A stretch of DNA of 64,000 nucleotides from Bacteroidetes bacterium HGW-Bacteroidetes-16. GTDB taxonomy: Bacteria; Bacteroidota; Bacteroidia; Bacteroidales; F082. The stretch covers positions 91,327 to 155,326 of the forward strand of contig PHDN01000007.1 in the NCBI GenBank assembly GCA_002840975.1. Reading direction: 5' to 3'. Shown in pieces: positions 28,930 through 37,982 of the stretch. The stretch's first letter is position 1, and each line of letters opens with the position of its first letter. Both the position numbers and the translations under genes were made by a program. The notes below the pieces were generated by a model, which worked only from the letters and a program-made list of their open reading frames with translations, made no database searches and was not told where the DNA came from.

Positions 28930-30918
28930 ATGACACACGTAAGTAGAAATAAGTTGGTTTACACTGTGAAAGACAGATGTAGGGTCTGCTATACGTGTGT
29001 GCGTGAATGTCCTGTAAAAGCCATTAAAATTATCAATGGCCAGGCTGAGGTAATGGGCGAACGATGCATCGCCTGTGGGAATTGCGTTAATGTTTGTAGC
29101 CAGGGAGCCAAAGCATTTTTTGAAATGAAGGATGCTGTAAGCCATCTTCTGGCTTCTGATGAAAAAGCGATTGCCATTGTGGCACCCAGTTTTCCGGCCG
29201 AATTTACCGAGTATGATGATTACCGCATTTTTGTCGGGATGCTGAAAAAATTGGGTTTCTACCGGGTAGTAGAGGTATCGTTTGGTGCCGATATGGTGGC
29301 CCTGGAGTATAAAAAACTGATGAGTCAACGGCAGGAGGAAGGCTATATCTCCTCTGATTGCCCGGCTGTTGTGGCATACGTTGAGCAACATCATCCCAAA
29401 CTGATTGGAAGTCTGGCTCCCATCGTATCTCCAATGGTGGCCATCTCTCGCATCGTTAAAAAAGCATATGGTGAAGATGTCAGGGTGGTGTTTATTGGCC
29501 CGTGCATTGCAAAAAAAGGAGAAAGTACCGAAGTTGATGAATCCATCACTTTTACCGAATTGCGCGATCTGTTCAACCAGTCTGGAATTAATCCAACATC
29601 CATCAAACCAGTTGATTTTGATCCCCCAATTGCAGCCAAAGGCGCTGGTTTTCCTATCAGCCATGGATTGCTTAACACCATGGGCAAATCATCTGATGTA
29701 ACCGATTGTTCTGTGATCGTTACCGATGGAAAGAACAATTTTAAAGATGCCGTCAAGGAATTTGAAAAGGGCAATCTGAGGGGAAAGCATCTGGAGCTTT
29801 TGTGCTGTGAGGGATGCATCATGGGGCCTGGTATGTCAAAAGGGGGCAGCCGGTTTCGTCGCCGCAGCGTAATCAGCCATTATGTTTCTGACAAGTTAGC
29901 GAAAATAGATGAAGAGGTATGGGCGGCGCAGGTTAAGGAATTTGAAATTGTTGACTTTTCAAGAAAGTTCACTGCTTCAGAACAAGTGATACAGATGCCT
30001 GACGAAAGTGAGATTTCAAGAGTATTGCTTTCATTGGGGAAACTTAAACCTGCCGATCACCTCAACTGTGGAGCTTGCGGTTACGATAACTGTCGCGAGC
30101 ATGCCATTGCCATCCTCAACGGATTGGCTGAAAGCGAGATGTGCTTGCCTTATACCATCGAAAAAATGCACAGTACCATCGCCGACCTCAACGAAAGCAA
30201 CGAAAAACTGGCCAATGCGCGTCTCGCACTGCGACAATCGGAAAAACTGGCCAACATGGGCCAATTGTCAGCAGGAATTGCTCATGAACTTAACAATCCG
30301 TTGGGTGTGATCACCATGTACAGCAACATCCTGAAAGATGAAATTGCCACCGACGATCCAATGGCCAAAGACCTGGCCTTGATTGCAGAACAGGCCGAGC
30401 GCTGTAAAAAAATCGTAGGAGGATTGTTGAATTTTGCCCGCAAAAGTCAGGTAAACCTCCTCGAAACAAACATGGTAGAATTTTGCAGACATAGTTTAGA
30501 CTCTGTAATAAATCCAGCCTCTGTTCAAATTAAAATGGAGGCACATGTGGAGAACCCAATGGCCATGATTGATCGTGACCAAATGATGCAGGTACTTACA
30601 AACCTGGAACGAAATGCAGTTGAGGCAATGCCCACAGGGGGTACACTGACCGTGAGTATTGAGGATACTGAAGAGGATATTAAAATTACCATTGCTGATA
30701 CAGGCACCGGAATTGCACCTGAGAATATGGAAAAAATATTTACCCCGTTTTTTACCACCAAAGCTATTGGAAAAGGCACAGGGATGGGATTGCCACTGGT
30801 GTATGGAATAGTTAAAATGCATAAGGGCCAAATTAAAGTGAAGTCGGTGAACGATCCTGCATTGGGTCCTACCGGTACGCGTTTTAAAATTACGTTGCCG
30901 CGTCAACCACAGAAATAG
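28930..30918 (+). CDS. Sensory [FeFe]-hydrogenase fused to histidine kinase
   Basis: A 662-residue predicted redox or H2 sensor. Two [4Fe-4S] ferredoxin motifs (Cys17/20/23/27 and Cys46/49/52/56) are followed by an H-cluster domain with SSDCPA (Cys144), GPCIAKK (Cys192, Lys195) and CCEGC (Cys292, Cys296). A further FeS motif Cys380/383/388/405 precedes a coiled coil and a histidine kinase with His452 (AGIAHELNNPLG), N-box (NLERNAVEAM) and G-box (DTGTGIAP, GTGMGLP). All four cluster ligands remain, but Asp143 stands where catalytic enzymes have the proton-relay Cys and Gly190 replaces the Met of MPC. No PAS domain and no membrane segment: soluble. It probably signals to the neighbouring receivers. 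Confidence 0.9.
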   Translation: MTHVSRNKLVYTVKDRCRVCYTCVRECPVKAIKIINGQAEVMGERCIACGNCVNVCSQGAKAFFEMKDAVSHLLASDEKAIAIVAPSFPAEFTEYDDYRIFVGMLKKLGFYRVVEVSFGADMVALEYKKLMSQRQEEGYISSDCPAVVAYVEQHHPKLIGSLAPIVSPMVAISRIVKKAYGEDVRVVFIGPCIAKKGESTEVDESITFTELRDLFNQSGINPTSIKPVDFDPPIAAKGAGFPISHGLLNTMGKSSDVTDCSVIVTDGKNNFKDAVKEFEKGNLRGKHLELLCCEGCIMGPGMSKGGSRFRRRSVISHYVSDKLAKIDEEVWAAQVKEFEIVDFSRKFTASEQVIQMPDESEISRVLLSLGKLKPADHLNCGACGYDNCREHAIAILNGLAESEMCLPYTIEKMHSTIADLNESNEKLANARLALRQSEKLANMGQLSAGIAHELNNPLGVITMYSNILKDEIATDDPMAKDLALIAEQAERCKKIVGGLLNFARKSQVNLLETNMVEFCRHSLDSVINPASVQIKMEAHVENPMAMIDRDQMMQVLTNLERNAVEAMPTGGTLTVSIEDTEEDIKITIADTGTGIAPENMEKIFTPFFTTKAIGKGTGMGLPLVYGIVKMHKGQIKVKSVNDPALGPTGTRFKITLPRQPQK

Positions 30919-30938
30919 AAATTATAAAATTGTTAGTC

Positions 30939-31334
30939 ATGTCCGAATTAAAAAAGCTTGTTCTGATTGTAGATGATGATCAGGATTACCTGGAACAAAT
31001 GAAATTGCAGGTTGAACTGTTTGGTTTTGATACCATCACGGCCTCCAGCAGAAGCGAGGGAGAAAAAATGTTGAGCACTACCAGACCCGATCTGGCCATC
31101 TTCGACCTCATGATGGAAACCCAGGACAGCGGTTTTGTGCTGGCTTATAAAGCCAAAAAGATGTATCCTGACATGCCGGTAATCATTGCAACGGCAGCTA
31201 CTGCCGAAACGGGAATCACCTTTAAGGTTGAAACCGAAGAGGATAAAAACTGGATCAAAGCCGATCTCTACCTTGAAAAAGGAATCCGCGGCGATCAGTT
31301 GCACCGCGAAATCAATAAACTGCTTAAAATTTAA
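30939..31334 (+). CDS. Stand-alone response regulator (receiver only)
   Basis: A 131-residue receiver domain. Acidic pocket IVDDDQD, phospho-acceptor Asp in DLAIFDLMMET, Thr in IIATAATAET, conserved Lys in YLEKG. Like the receiver at the head of the locus, it has DxMMxTxxxGF after the acceptor Asp, pointing to a shared subfamily. The ATG at 30939 gives MSELKKLVLIVDDD; three upstream codons are not needed. It lies 20 bp after the sensory hydrogenase-kinase, its likely phosphodonor. Confidence 0.9.
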   Translation: MSELKKLVLIVDDDQDYLEQMKLQVELFGFDTITASSRSEGEKMLSTTRPDLAIFDLMMETQDSGFVLAYKAKKMYPDMPVIIATAATAETGITFKVETEEDKNWIKADLYLEKGIRGDQLHREINKLLKI

Positions 31335-31407
31335 CCAGTTATAGCTATAAACAAGCGAGCAATCCTGTTGCGATTTTTGACACATGTTGATATAATAACT
31401 CAAAGCC

Positions 31408-32526
31408 ATGGAAAAACTAAAAGTACTGATTGTTGACGATGAACCCGGCATCCGTTCGGGGATCGAAAGAATTTTACGTAACTACACCATCGGATTTCCT
31501 TTTTTGGATGAGGATTTCTCCTACGAAATGATAGAAGCGGCCACCGGAGAAGAGGCACTCGACATTATCAACAAAGGCCATGTGGATATCATCCTGCTCG
31601 ACAATAAACTTCCCGGTATTCAGGGGATTGAAGTGCTCGAAGAAGTCAACAAAATGAAGCTTGATGCGGCTGTGATGATGATTACATCCTATGCATCGCT
31701 TGATATTGCCGTGAAGGCAACCAATTTTGGAGCATTTAACTTCGTGCCAAAACCATTTACGCCTCAGGAGCTTAAGGCGGCCATCGAAAGCATCAGCAAG
31801 CATTTGTTCCTCAAGCGGATGACCAAACGCATGAACAAAGAAGGAAAGCAAATCCGCTTCCAATTTTTGTCGGTGCTTTCGCACGAGCTTAAATCACCGC
31901 TGAATGCCATCGAAGGGTATCTGAAAATCATGCAGGATAAACAGGTAGGCGACAGTATTGACGATTACATGGCCATGATCGACCGCTCGCTGATACGCAT
32001 CAAAGGTATGCGCGGATTGATTATGGATTTGTTGGATCTCACCAAGCTGGAATCCGGCAAAAAGAACCGCGAACTGAAGAAAATCGACTTAGCCGAAATA
32101 GCCAGGCTTGCCATTCATACCATCGAACCACTGGCTATTCAGCGAAATGTGAAGGTGCATTTTGATTCCGATGAGGATATGATCTTTACCGCTGATACGG
32201 AAGAAATTGAAATCATCTTCAACAACCTCTTGTCAAATGCGGTGAAATACAATAAGGAAAATGGCGAAATCCATTTTAATATCAAGAAAAAAAGCACGGC
32301 CATCGTGATAAAAGTTGAAGATACCGGAATTGGCATTTCAGAGGAAAACCTGTCCAGGTTGTTTCAGGAATTTACCCGCATAAAAACCGATAAAACCAGG
32401 GACATTTCCGGTAGCGGACTGGGTTTGTCCATCATGAAAAAGCTGGTGGTACTATATGGTGGTACAGTCGATGTGCAGAGTACACCCGATATTGGCACCA
32501 CCTTCACGGTGACACTTCCTTTATAA
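31408..32526 (+). CDS. Receiver-histidine kinase hybrid (N-terminal REC)
   Basis: A 372-residue cytoplasmic protein with an N-terminal receiver (VDDEPGIRSG; acceptor Asp65 in ILLDNKLPG; Lys in FVPKPFTP), then HisKA with His159 (VLSHELKSPLNA) and HATPase (NLLSNAVKYN, DTGIGIS, GSGLGLS). This order suggests a relay: phosphate on the receiver tunes the kinase. It has no sensor domain, so its input is probably the sensory hydrogenase or the first receiver. It sits between the signalling genes and hydG. Confidence 0.92.
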   Translation: MEKLKVLIVDDEPGIRSGIERILRNYTIGFPFLDEDFSYEMIEAATGEEALDIINKGHVDIILLDNKLPGIQGIEVLEEVNKMKLDAAVMMITSYASLDIAVKATNFGAFNFVPKPFTPQELKAAIESISKHLFLKRMTKRMNKEGKQIRFQFLSVLSHELKSPLNAIEGYLKIMQDKQVGDSIDDYMAMIDRSLIRIKGMRGLIMDLLDLTKLESGKKNRELKKIDLAEIARLAIHTIEPLAIQRNVKVHFDSDEDMIFTADTEEIEIIFNNLLSNAVKYNKENGEIHFNIKKKSTAIVIKVEDTGIGISEENLSRLFQEFTRIKTDKTRDISGSGLGLSIMKKLVVLYGGTVDVQSTPDIGTTFTVTLPL

Positions 32527-32544
32527 TGAGCTAATTACACTGCC

Positions 32545-33975
32545 ATGAAATTCTATCCCGAAAAATATAAGATTCCCGACAAACCCGACAAGCCTTTTTT
32601 GGATGCGGAAGAAATTGAAACATTTCTCAATGAGGCTGTTTCAACAGAAAAGGAGGTCGTACGGATTATTGCCAGATCGTTGGATAAAAACCGGCTTACG
32701 TTACCGGAGGTTGCGGTGCTGATCAACACCACCGATCCTGAATTGGTGGAGCTTATCAAGCAAGGGGCAAAGGAGCTGAAGAAAAAAGTGTATGGTAACC
32801 GGATTGTATTGTTCGCTCCGCTTTACGTTGGAAACCTCTGTGCCAACAACTGCAAATATTGTGGGTTTAAAAGCTCCAATTCAGAGGCTATCAGAAAAAC
32901 CCTGACCAACAAGGAGCTTATCGACAATGTAACAGCCCTGGAACAGAACGGGCAGAAGCGATTGATTCTGGTATATGGCGAGCACAAAACCTACAGTCCG
33001 GAATTTATTGCCGAAAATGTAAAAACGGTTTATGGGGTTAAGACAGGAAATGGTGAGATCAGAAGGGTAAACATCAATGCCGCACCACTGGATATAGAAG
33101 GGTTTAGGACGGTGAAAGAATCCGGAATCGGCACCTACCAGGTGTTTCAGGAAACTTACCACCCCGAAGCCTATACCTGGTATCATCCCAGTGGCAAAAA
33201 GGCCGATTATAACTATCGGTTAACCTCCCTTGACAGAGCCCAGGAGGCAGGCCTGGATGATGTAGGCATTGGCGTACTTTTTGGTCTGTACGACTGGCGT
33301 TTTGAGGTCATGGGTTTGGTCCGGCATACCAACCACCTGGAAGCATGCTATAACGTTGGTCCTCATACCATTTCCTTCCCCCGTTTAACGGATGCTGCTG
33401 ATTTTAAAGTCGATCCGCAGTATCGTGTAAATGATGATGACTTTACAAAAATAATTGCCATCCTCCGTCTGGCGGTGCCATACACAGGGATGATCCTTAC
33501 CGCACGCGAACCAAAACACATCCGCAATGAAGTGCTTCAGTATGGTTGTTCGCAAATTGACGCGGGAACCAAGCTCGAAATAGGCGCTTATTCAGAAAAA
33601 AACAAAAAAGTCACCCAGAATTTGAACAAAGAACAGTTCCTGATCAACGACGAACGCTCGCTGGCGGAAGTGATTGATGAGCTGTTGGATACCGATTTTC
33701 TTCCATCCTTTTGCACCGCCTGTTACCGCAAAGGCAGGACAGGCGAGCACTTTATGGAGTTTTCCGTACCCGGATTTATCAAGCGATTTTGCACACCAAA
33801 CGCCATCTTAACCTTGTCGGAATACATTATGGATTATTCCGGTCAGGAAACTGCCTCAAAAGGCTGGAAAATGATTGAGAAAAATATTCGCGAGCTCACC
33901 GATCCTAAGCTGGAAGCCGAAGTGCGCCTCCGCATTGAGAAAATTAAGGCTGGTCAACGGGATTTGTATTTTTAA
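32545..33975 (+). CDS. hydG: [FeFe]-hydrogenase maturase HydG (tyrosine lyase)
   Basis: A 476-residue radical SAM enzyme that cleaves tyrosine to p-cresol and dehydroglycine and supplies the CO and CN ligands of the H-cluster. SAM cluster CX3CX2C at Cys99/103/106 (CANNCKYC) and the C-terminal auxiliary cluster CX2CX22C at Cys390/393/416 (CTACYRKGRTGEHF...RFC). Length is typical. It is followed 15 bp later by hydF; all three maturases are together. Confidence 0.97.
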   Translation: MKFYPEKYKIPDKPDKPFLDAEEIETFLNEAVSTEKEVVRIIARSLDKNRLTLPEVAVLINTTDPELVELIKQGAKELKKKVYGNRIVLFAPLYVGNLCANNCKYCGFKSSNSEAIRKTLTNKELIDNVTALEQNGQKRLILVYGEHKTYSPEFIAENVKTVYGVKTGNGEIRRVNINAAPLDIEGFRTVKESGIGTYQVFQETYHPEAYTWYHPSGKKADYNYRLTSLDRAQEAGLDDVGIGVLFGLYDWRFEVMGLVRHTNHLEACYNVGPHTISFPRLTDAADFKVDPQYRVNDDDFTKIIAILRLAVPYTGMILTAREPKHIRNEVLQYGCSQIDAGTKLEIGAYSEKNKKVTQNLNKEQFLINDERSLAEVIDELLDTDFLPSFCTACYRKGRTGEHFMEFSVPGFIKRFCTPNAILTLSEYIMDYSGQETASKGWKMIEKNIRELTDPKLEAEVRLRIEKIKAGQRDLYF

Positions 33976-33990
33976 TTAAGCTTAAAAGTC

Positions 33991-35205
33991 ATGTCCAAAG
34001 GAAAAGACCTAAAACCACACATCGGCATCTTCGGCAGAAGGAACAATGGCAAAAGCTCCATCATCAACATGTTGGTCGGACAGGATGTAGCCATTGTATC
34101 TGATTTCGCAGGCACCACCACCGATCCGGTGAAAAAGTCGGTGGAAATATTTGGCGTGGGACCGGCCATCATCATCGATACGGCTGGTATTGATGATTCC
34201 GGGGATTTAGGTGAGAAACGCATCGAACGTACCTTAAAGGTCATTGGCACCATAGACCTGGCCATTCTGGTTATTGTTTCCGAACTATTCGGAAGCTATG
34301 AAAAGGATCTGATCAAGGCCTTTCAGGAATATCAGGTACCGTTTGTGATTTTCCACAACAAGGCCGATCAGAAACCTTTGAGCGAGGAGGCCAGAATAAA
34401 AATAGGTCAGCTGACAAATGCTGTAATACTGGACATCAGTACCCTGAGTAATGACTCGTTGGTTCCTGCTACTGAGGTGATCAAAACGGTGATTCCCAAG
34501 TCGGCTTATCTCAAACCTTCCTTGTTTGAAGGGATGATCAGGCCAAAGGATTTGGTTTTGCTTGTAACCCCCATCGACTCAGAAGCTCCCGAGGGTCGCA
34601 TGATTCTGCCACAGCAAATGGCCATCCGCGATGTGCTCGACCATGATGCACTCTGCCTGGTGGTAAAAGAAACAGAACTGGCAGATGTATTTGCCAGAGG
34701 CCTGCGTCCTGCACTGGTAGTAACCGATAGCCAGGCGTTTGGGATGGTGTCGAAGATTGTTCCTGAAGACATTCCGCTTACAGGTTTTAGCGTCTTATTT
34801 GCCCACATGAAGGCCAACTTCGATCTTTGTCTGAAAGGAACGCCCACACTTTCGGAACTAAAATCCGGTGACAGGGTGCTCATTCTGGAATCGTGCAGTC
34901 ACCATGTGAGCTGTGATGATATTGGTCGGGTAAAACTTCCTGAGTGGATCAGTGAGTTTTCGGGCAAAGGCATTCAGTTTGAGGTGGTGGCCGGACAGGA
35001 TCCCATTCCCGGTAGTATGACTGATTATGCACTGGTGGTGCAATGCGGAGGATGCGTGGTGACCCAAAAACAATTGGCAGGTCGCTTGAAATCTGCCGTG
35101 GAGGCGGGAATTCCTGTCACCAATTACGGGCTTTCCATAGCTTATATGAATGGTGTTTTCGATCGTGCAGTTGCACCTTTGTCGTTAAAAACTAAAGAAC
35201 AATGA
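33991..35205 (+). CDS. hydF: [FeFe]-hydrogenase maturase HydF (GTPase scaffold)
   Basis: A 404-residue GTPase on which the diiron subcluster is assembled and handed to HydA. G1 GRRNNGKSS (15-23), DTAGIDD and the G4-like HNKADQ mark the GTPase domain. The C-terminal cluster motif is CSH (Cys302, His304) followed by Cys352 and Cys355 (QCGGC). In the usual family motif CxH...HCxxC the residue before the last Cys pair is His; here it is Gln351. Overlaps hydE by 4 bp (ATGA). Confidence 0.96.
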   Translation: MSKGKDLKPHIGIFGRRNNGKSSIINMLVGQDVAIVSDFAGTTTDPVKKSVEIFGVGPAIIIDTAGIDDSGDLGEKRIERTLKVIGTIDLAILVIVSELFGSYEKDLIKAFQEYQVPFVIFHNKADQKPLSEEARIKIGQLTNAVILDISTLSNDSLVPATEVIKTVIPKSAYLKPSLFEGMIRPKDLVLLVTPIDSEAPEGRMILPQQMAIRDVLDHDALCLVVKETELADVFARGLRPALVVTDSQAFGMVSKIVPEDIPLTGFSVLFAHMKANFDLCLKGTPTLSELKSGDRVLILESCSHHVSCDDIGRVKLPEWISEFSGKGIQFEVVAGQDPIPGSMTDYALVVQCGGCVVTQKQLAGRLKSAVEAGIPVTNYGLSIAYMNGVFDRAVAPLSLKTKEQ

Positions 35206-36296
35206 GCCAAACGGTAGCTTCCATATTAAAACAACGCAATTTTAACCGGGAAACTCTGGTACGTCTGCTTGAAGCCAATGAGGAGGAAACCCGATTGATC
35301 TTTTCCGAAGCCGCCCGCATCAAACATCAGAAGGTGGGTAACGGTGTATATCTCCGCGGACTCATCGAGTTATCGAACATCTGCGCAAAAGACTGCCTGT
35401 ATTGCGGCATCCGCAAGAGCAATGAAAATTGCCAGCGGTATGTGGTTTCCGATGCAGAGATTGACAAAGCCATCCAATATGCGGTTGATAGCCGGATGAG
35501 AAGTCTGGTGATCCAGTCGGGTGAGTTGCAGACCGAAAATTTCATCGAAAGGGTAAATAATATATTAATCCGAGCCCATGTATTGGGAGCAGGTGAATTG
35601 GGCGTGACGCTTTCGTGTGGTGAACAATCGCGTGAAACCTATGAGAAATGGCGTGAGTTGGGAGCATCCAGGTATTTACTGCGCATCGAATCTTCCAATC
35701 AGGAACTCTATTACAAGGTTCATCCACAGGATGAAACCCATCGTTATCAAACCAGGCTGAATGCCCTGCATTTACTCAAATCATGCGGATATCAGGTTGG
35801 TACCGGTGTGATGATCGGATTGCCCTTCCAGACCCTGGACGATTTGGCTTCCGATCTGCTGTTTATGCACGATCTCGACATCGATATGTGTGGCATGGGT
35901 CCGTACATCGAGCACCCGGATACACCACTTTATCAATATAAAAACCAGTTACTTCCGGTTTCGGAACGTGTACAGCTTAGTCTTAAGATGATCGCTCTGC
36001 TTCGCATTTTGATGCAGGACATCAACATCGCTTCCACCACGGCTTTGCAGGCACTCGACAAGCAAGGCAGGGTAAAGGCGCTCAAGATAGGAGCCAATGT
36101 AATGATGCCCAACATCACACCGGGATTATACCGCAACAATTACGCCCTCTACCTCAACAAACCAGGCATGGATGAGGAGGCCGAAGACAGTTTGAGAAAC
36201 CTGCAAAAACAGGTCGCCGAAGCCGGTTGCGGGGTTGGATATGGCGTTAGAGGTGATTCGGTGCATTTTTCATCCCGGATGGGAATACAGGGATAG
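35202..36296 (+). CDS. hydE: [FeFe]-hydrogenase maturase HydE (radical SAM)
   Basis: A 364-residue radical SAM enzyme acting on an early cysteine-containing iron synthon in H-cluster assembly. SAM cluster Cys61/65/68 (CAKDCLYC). Further family blocks are SLVIQSGELQ, GELGVTLSCGEQ and MIGLPFQTLDDLA. Its start overlaps the hydF stop, indicating coupled translation. It is the last gene of the locus; no clear terminator was found after it. Confidence 0.96.
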   Translation: MSQTVASILKQRNFNRETLVRLLEANEEETRLIFSEAARIKHQKVGNGVYLRGLIELSNICAKDCLYCGIRKSNENCQRYVVSDAEIDKAIQYAVDSRMRSLVIQSGELQTENFIERVNNILIRAHVLGAGELGVTLSCGEQSRETYEKWRELGASRYLLRIESSNQELYYKVHPQDETHRYQTRLNALHLLKSCGYQVGTGVMIGLPFQTLDDLASDLLFMHDLDIDMCGMGPYIEHPDTPLYQYKNQLLPVSERVQLSLKMIALLRILMQDINIASTTALQALDKQGRVKALKIGANVMMPNITPGLYRNNYALYLNKPGMDEEAEDSLRNLQKQVAEAGCGVGYGVRGDSVHFSSRMGIQG

Positions 36297-36688
36297 AGTA
36301 GATCATCACCGATCAAGCCTTCATCCGCTCATAGCAAAGTGAAGCGCCCCGCAGCTTTTATCACCAGTGATAGTTTCAAAATAAATTCCTTCCTTAATTC
36401 ATCGATGCCGATTTATTTTATCTTTACTCGAATGAACACCCGGATAAACCCTTGTCTTTTTGTTATCACCAGCGCTTTTGATTGATTGCAATTGTTTAAT
36501 ATTGGGTATTGTTTTGAGTGTTAAATACTTTAGTAATTGATAAAGAAAACAGATCAGCAGGTTTTATCTGGCAGGGTTGTGATTAGACACCCGTTTGCAG
36601 CAAGACGAAAAAACCGTTCAACTTGATAAGTAAGCGCCTGGATATTATCATTAAATCAAAAGGGTTATTTTTGTAGTTAAAATATTAT
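36297..36688. other. Intergenic stretch between hydE and the AraC gene
   Basis: About 390 bp with no gene. It holds a short dyad TATCAC-CA-GTGATA at 36359-36372 and, at its end, the -7 box of the next gene. Nothing else recognised. Confidence 0.55.
36666..36673 (+). promoter_or_regulatory. -7 promoter box for the AraC-family gene
   Basis: TATTTTTG, 15 bp before the ATG at 36689, matches TAnnTTTG. No -33 is evident. Confidence 0.45.
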
Positions 36689-37501
36689 ATGATGCGTTTT
36701 CAGATTATCAAACCAACAGGAATATTGGCTCAATTTATTAACTATTATTGGGTGATGGAGAAAAGTTCTTTGGAGGATGATGTATGCGAACGTGTTATCC
36801 CTACCGGAAATATTGATTTAATGTTTCATTACAAGAATTGTTTTAAAGTAATATGTAGCAATAACAACACTTACCAGCAAGCATATTCTTTTATAAGTGG
36901 CATAAGCAACTCGTTTGCCGATGTAACAACAAATGGAGAAACAGGACTGATTTGTGTAACCTTTCATCCTTTCGGGGCATGTCATTTTTTTAACTTCCCG
37001 CTTTTTGAAATCGAAAACCAAAGTATTAGTCTGGATTGCATTTTTAGCCGCGAATCCAAAGAGATCTATGAGCAGCTTTGTGATGCTCGGTTTTTAAATG
37101 AAAGAATTGCTGTTATTGAAAGCTTTTTACTTGCAAAACTTAGTGAGCCTGCTAAAAGAGATTCATTATTAGTAAAGTCGGGTATTGAGTTAATTAGCCA
37201 AAGTAAAGGACAAATAAGTGCAGCCACATTGGCTGAAAAACTTTGCATTACTACCAAAACCCTTGAAAGAAAGTTTTCGGCAATGGTAGGAAAAACCCCT
37301 AAGCTGTACATAAAAATAGTGCGTTTTCAAAACATATTAAATACATATTCACAGGCCAACGGAACGAGTTTAACCCAAACAGCTTATTTAAATGGTTATT
37401 TCGACCAATCACATTTTATAAAAGATTTTAAGTCTTTTTCTGGTTATACGCCCAAAGACTTTTTTGCAAATCATCAATGCCAATCGGATTATTTTAGTTA
37501 A
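36689..37501 (+). CDS. AraC-family transcriptional regulator
   Basis: A 270-residue DNA-binding regulator. The N-terminal ~150 residues (IIKPTGILAQFINYYWVME...ERVIPTGNIDLMFHY) resemble the DUF6597 ligand-sensing region found in many Bacteroidota AraC proteins. The C-terminal double helix-turn-helix has AATLAEKLCITTKTLERKFSA and TQTAYLNGYFDQSHFIKDFK, with FKSFSGYTPKDF as the closing signature. It probably controls the VOC and UvrA-like genes that follow. ATG 36689 or 36692 are both possible. Confidence 0.9.
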   Translation: MMRFQIIKPTGILAQFINYYWVMEKSSLEDDVCERVIPTGNIDLMFHYKNCFKVICSNNNTYQQAYSFISGISNSFADVTTNGETGLICVTFHPFGACHFFNFPLFEIENQSISLDCIFSRESKEIYEQLCDARFLNERIAVIESFLLAKLSEPAKRDSLLVKSGIELISQSKGQISAATLAEKLCITTKTLERKFSAMVGKTPKLYIKIVRFQNILNTYSQANGTSLTQTAYLNGYFDQSHFIKDFKSFSGYTPKDFFANHQCQSDYFS

Positions 37502-37547
37502 AAAATAGTTTGTCTGTTTTTTACAATTTCACAAACTCGTTGCCTCG

Positions 37548-37555
37548 TAGTTTTG
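37548..37555 (+). promoter_or_regulatory. -7 promoter box for the VOC-uvrA2 pair
   Basis: TAGTTTTG, 31 bp before the VOC start, matches TAnnTTTG and is followed by CAG as in other strong boxes here. It allows the pair to be transcribed apart from the regulator. Confidence 0.45.
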
Positions 37556-37586
37556 CAGTATTATTAACAATTAAAATAATACCAAC

Positions 37587-37958
37587 ATGAGAAAACTAAT
37601 AAGTTGGTTTGATATACCAACAAGTAATTTTAACAGGGCAGTAAAATTCTACCAAAACGTTTTTGACCTTACGCTAAATATCGTTGATTGCAGAGGTGAA
37701 AAAATGGGATGCTTCCCTGATGATGGAGTAAATGTTACAGGTTGTATCTTTCATTCTCCTGACTATAAACCCTCAATAGATGGTGTGATTATTAATTTTT
37801 ATAGTGATGACGATGTAAATTCTTTCTTGAAAAAGGTTGAATTGAATGGTGGCAGAACCATCACCCCAAAAACAAAAATATTGGTTGAAGGTCGCGGGTA
37901 TTTTGCACTTTTCTCAGATACGGAAGGCAATCGCATCGGAGTTTATTCTGATAAATAA
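37587..37958 (+). CDS. VOC-family (glyoxalase/bleomycin-resistance-like) protein
   Basis: A 123-residue single vicinal-oxygen-chelate protein. N-terminal ISWFDIPTSNFNRAVKFYQNVF and C-terminal GYFALFSDTEGNRIGVYS are typical halves of the beta-alpha-beta-beta-beta fold. Members bind or modify small molecules, including antibiotics, or are lyases or dioxygenases; metal ligands cannot be assigned with certainty. It lies 24 bp before the UvrA-like gene. Confidence 0.88.
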   Translation: MRKLISWFDIPTSNFNRAVKFYQNVFDLTLNIVDCRGEKMGCFPDDGVNVTGCIFHSPDYKPSIDGVIINFYSDDDVNSFLKKVELNGGRTITPKTKILVEGRGYFALFSDTEGNRIGVYSDK

Positions 37959-37982
37959 CTATTCAAGCTAAATAGTATTTAT

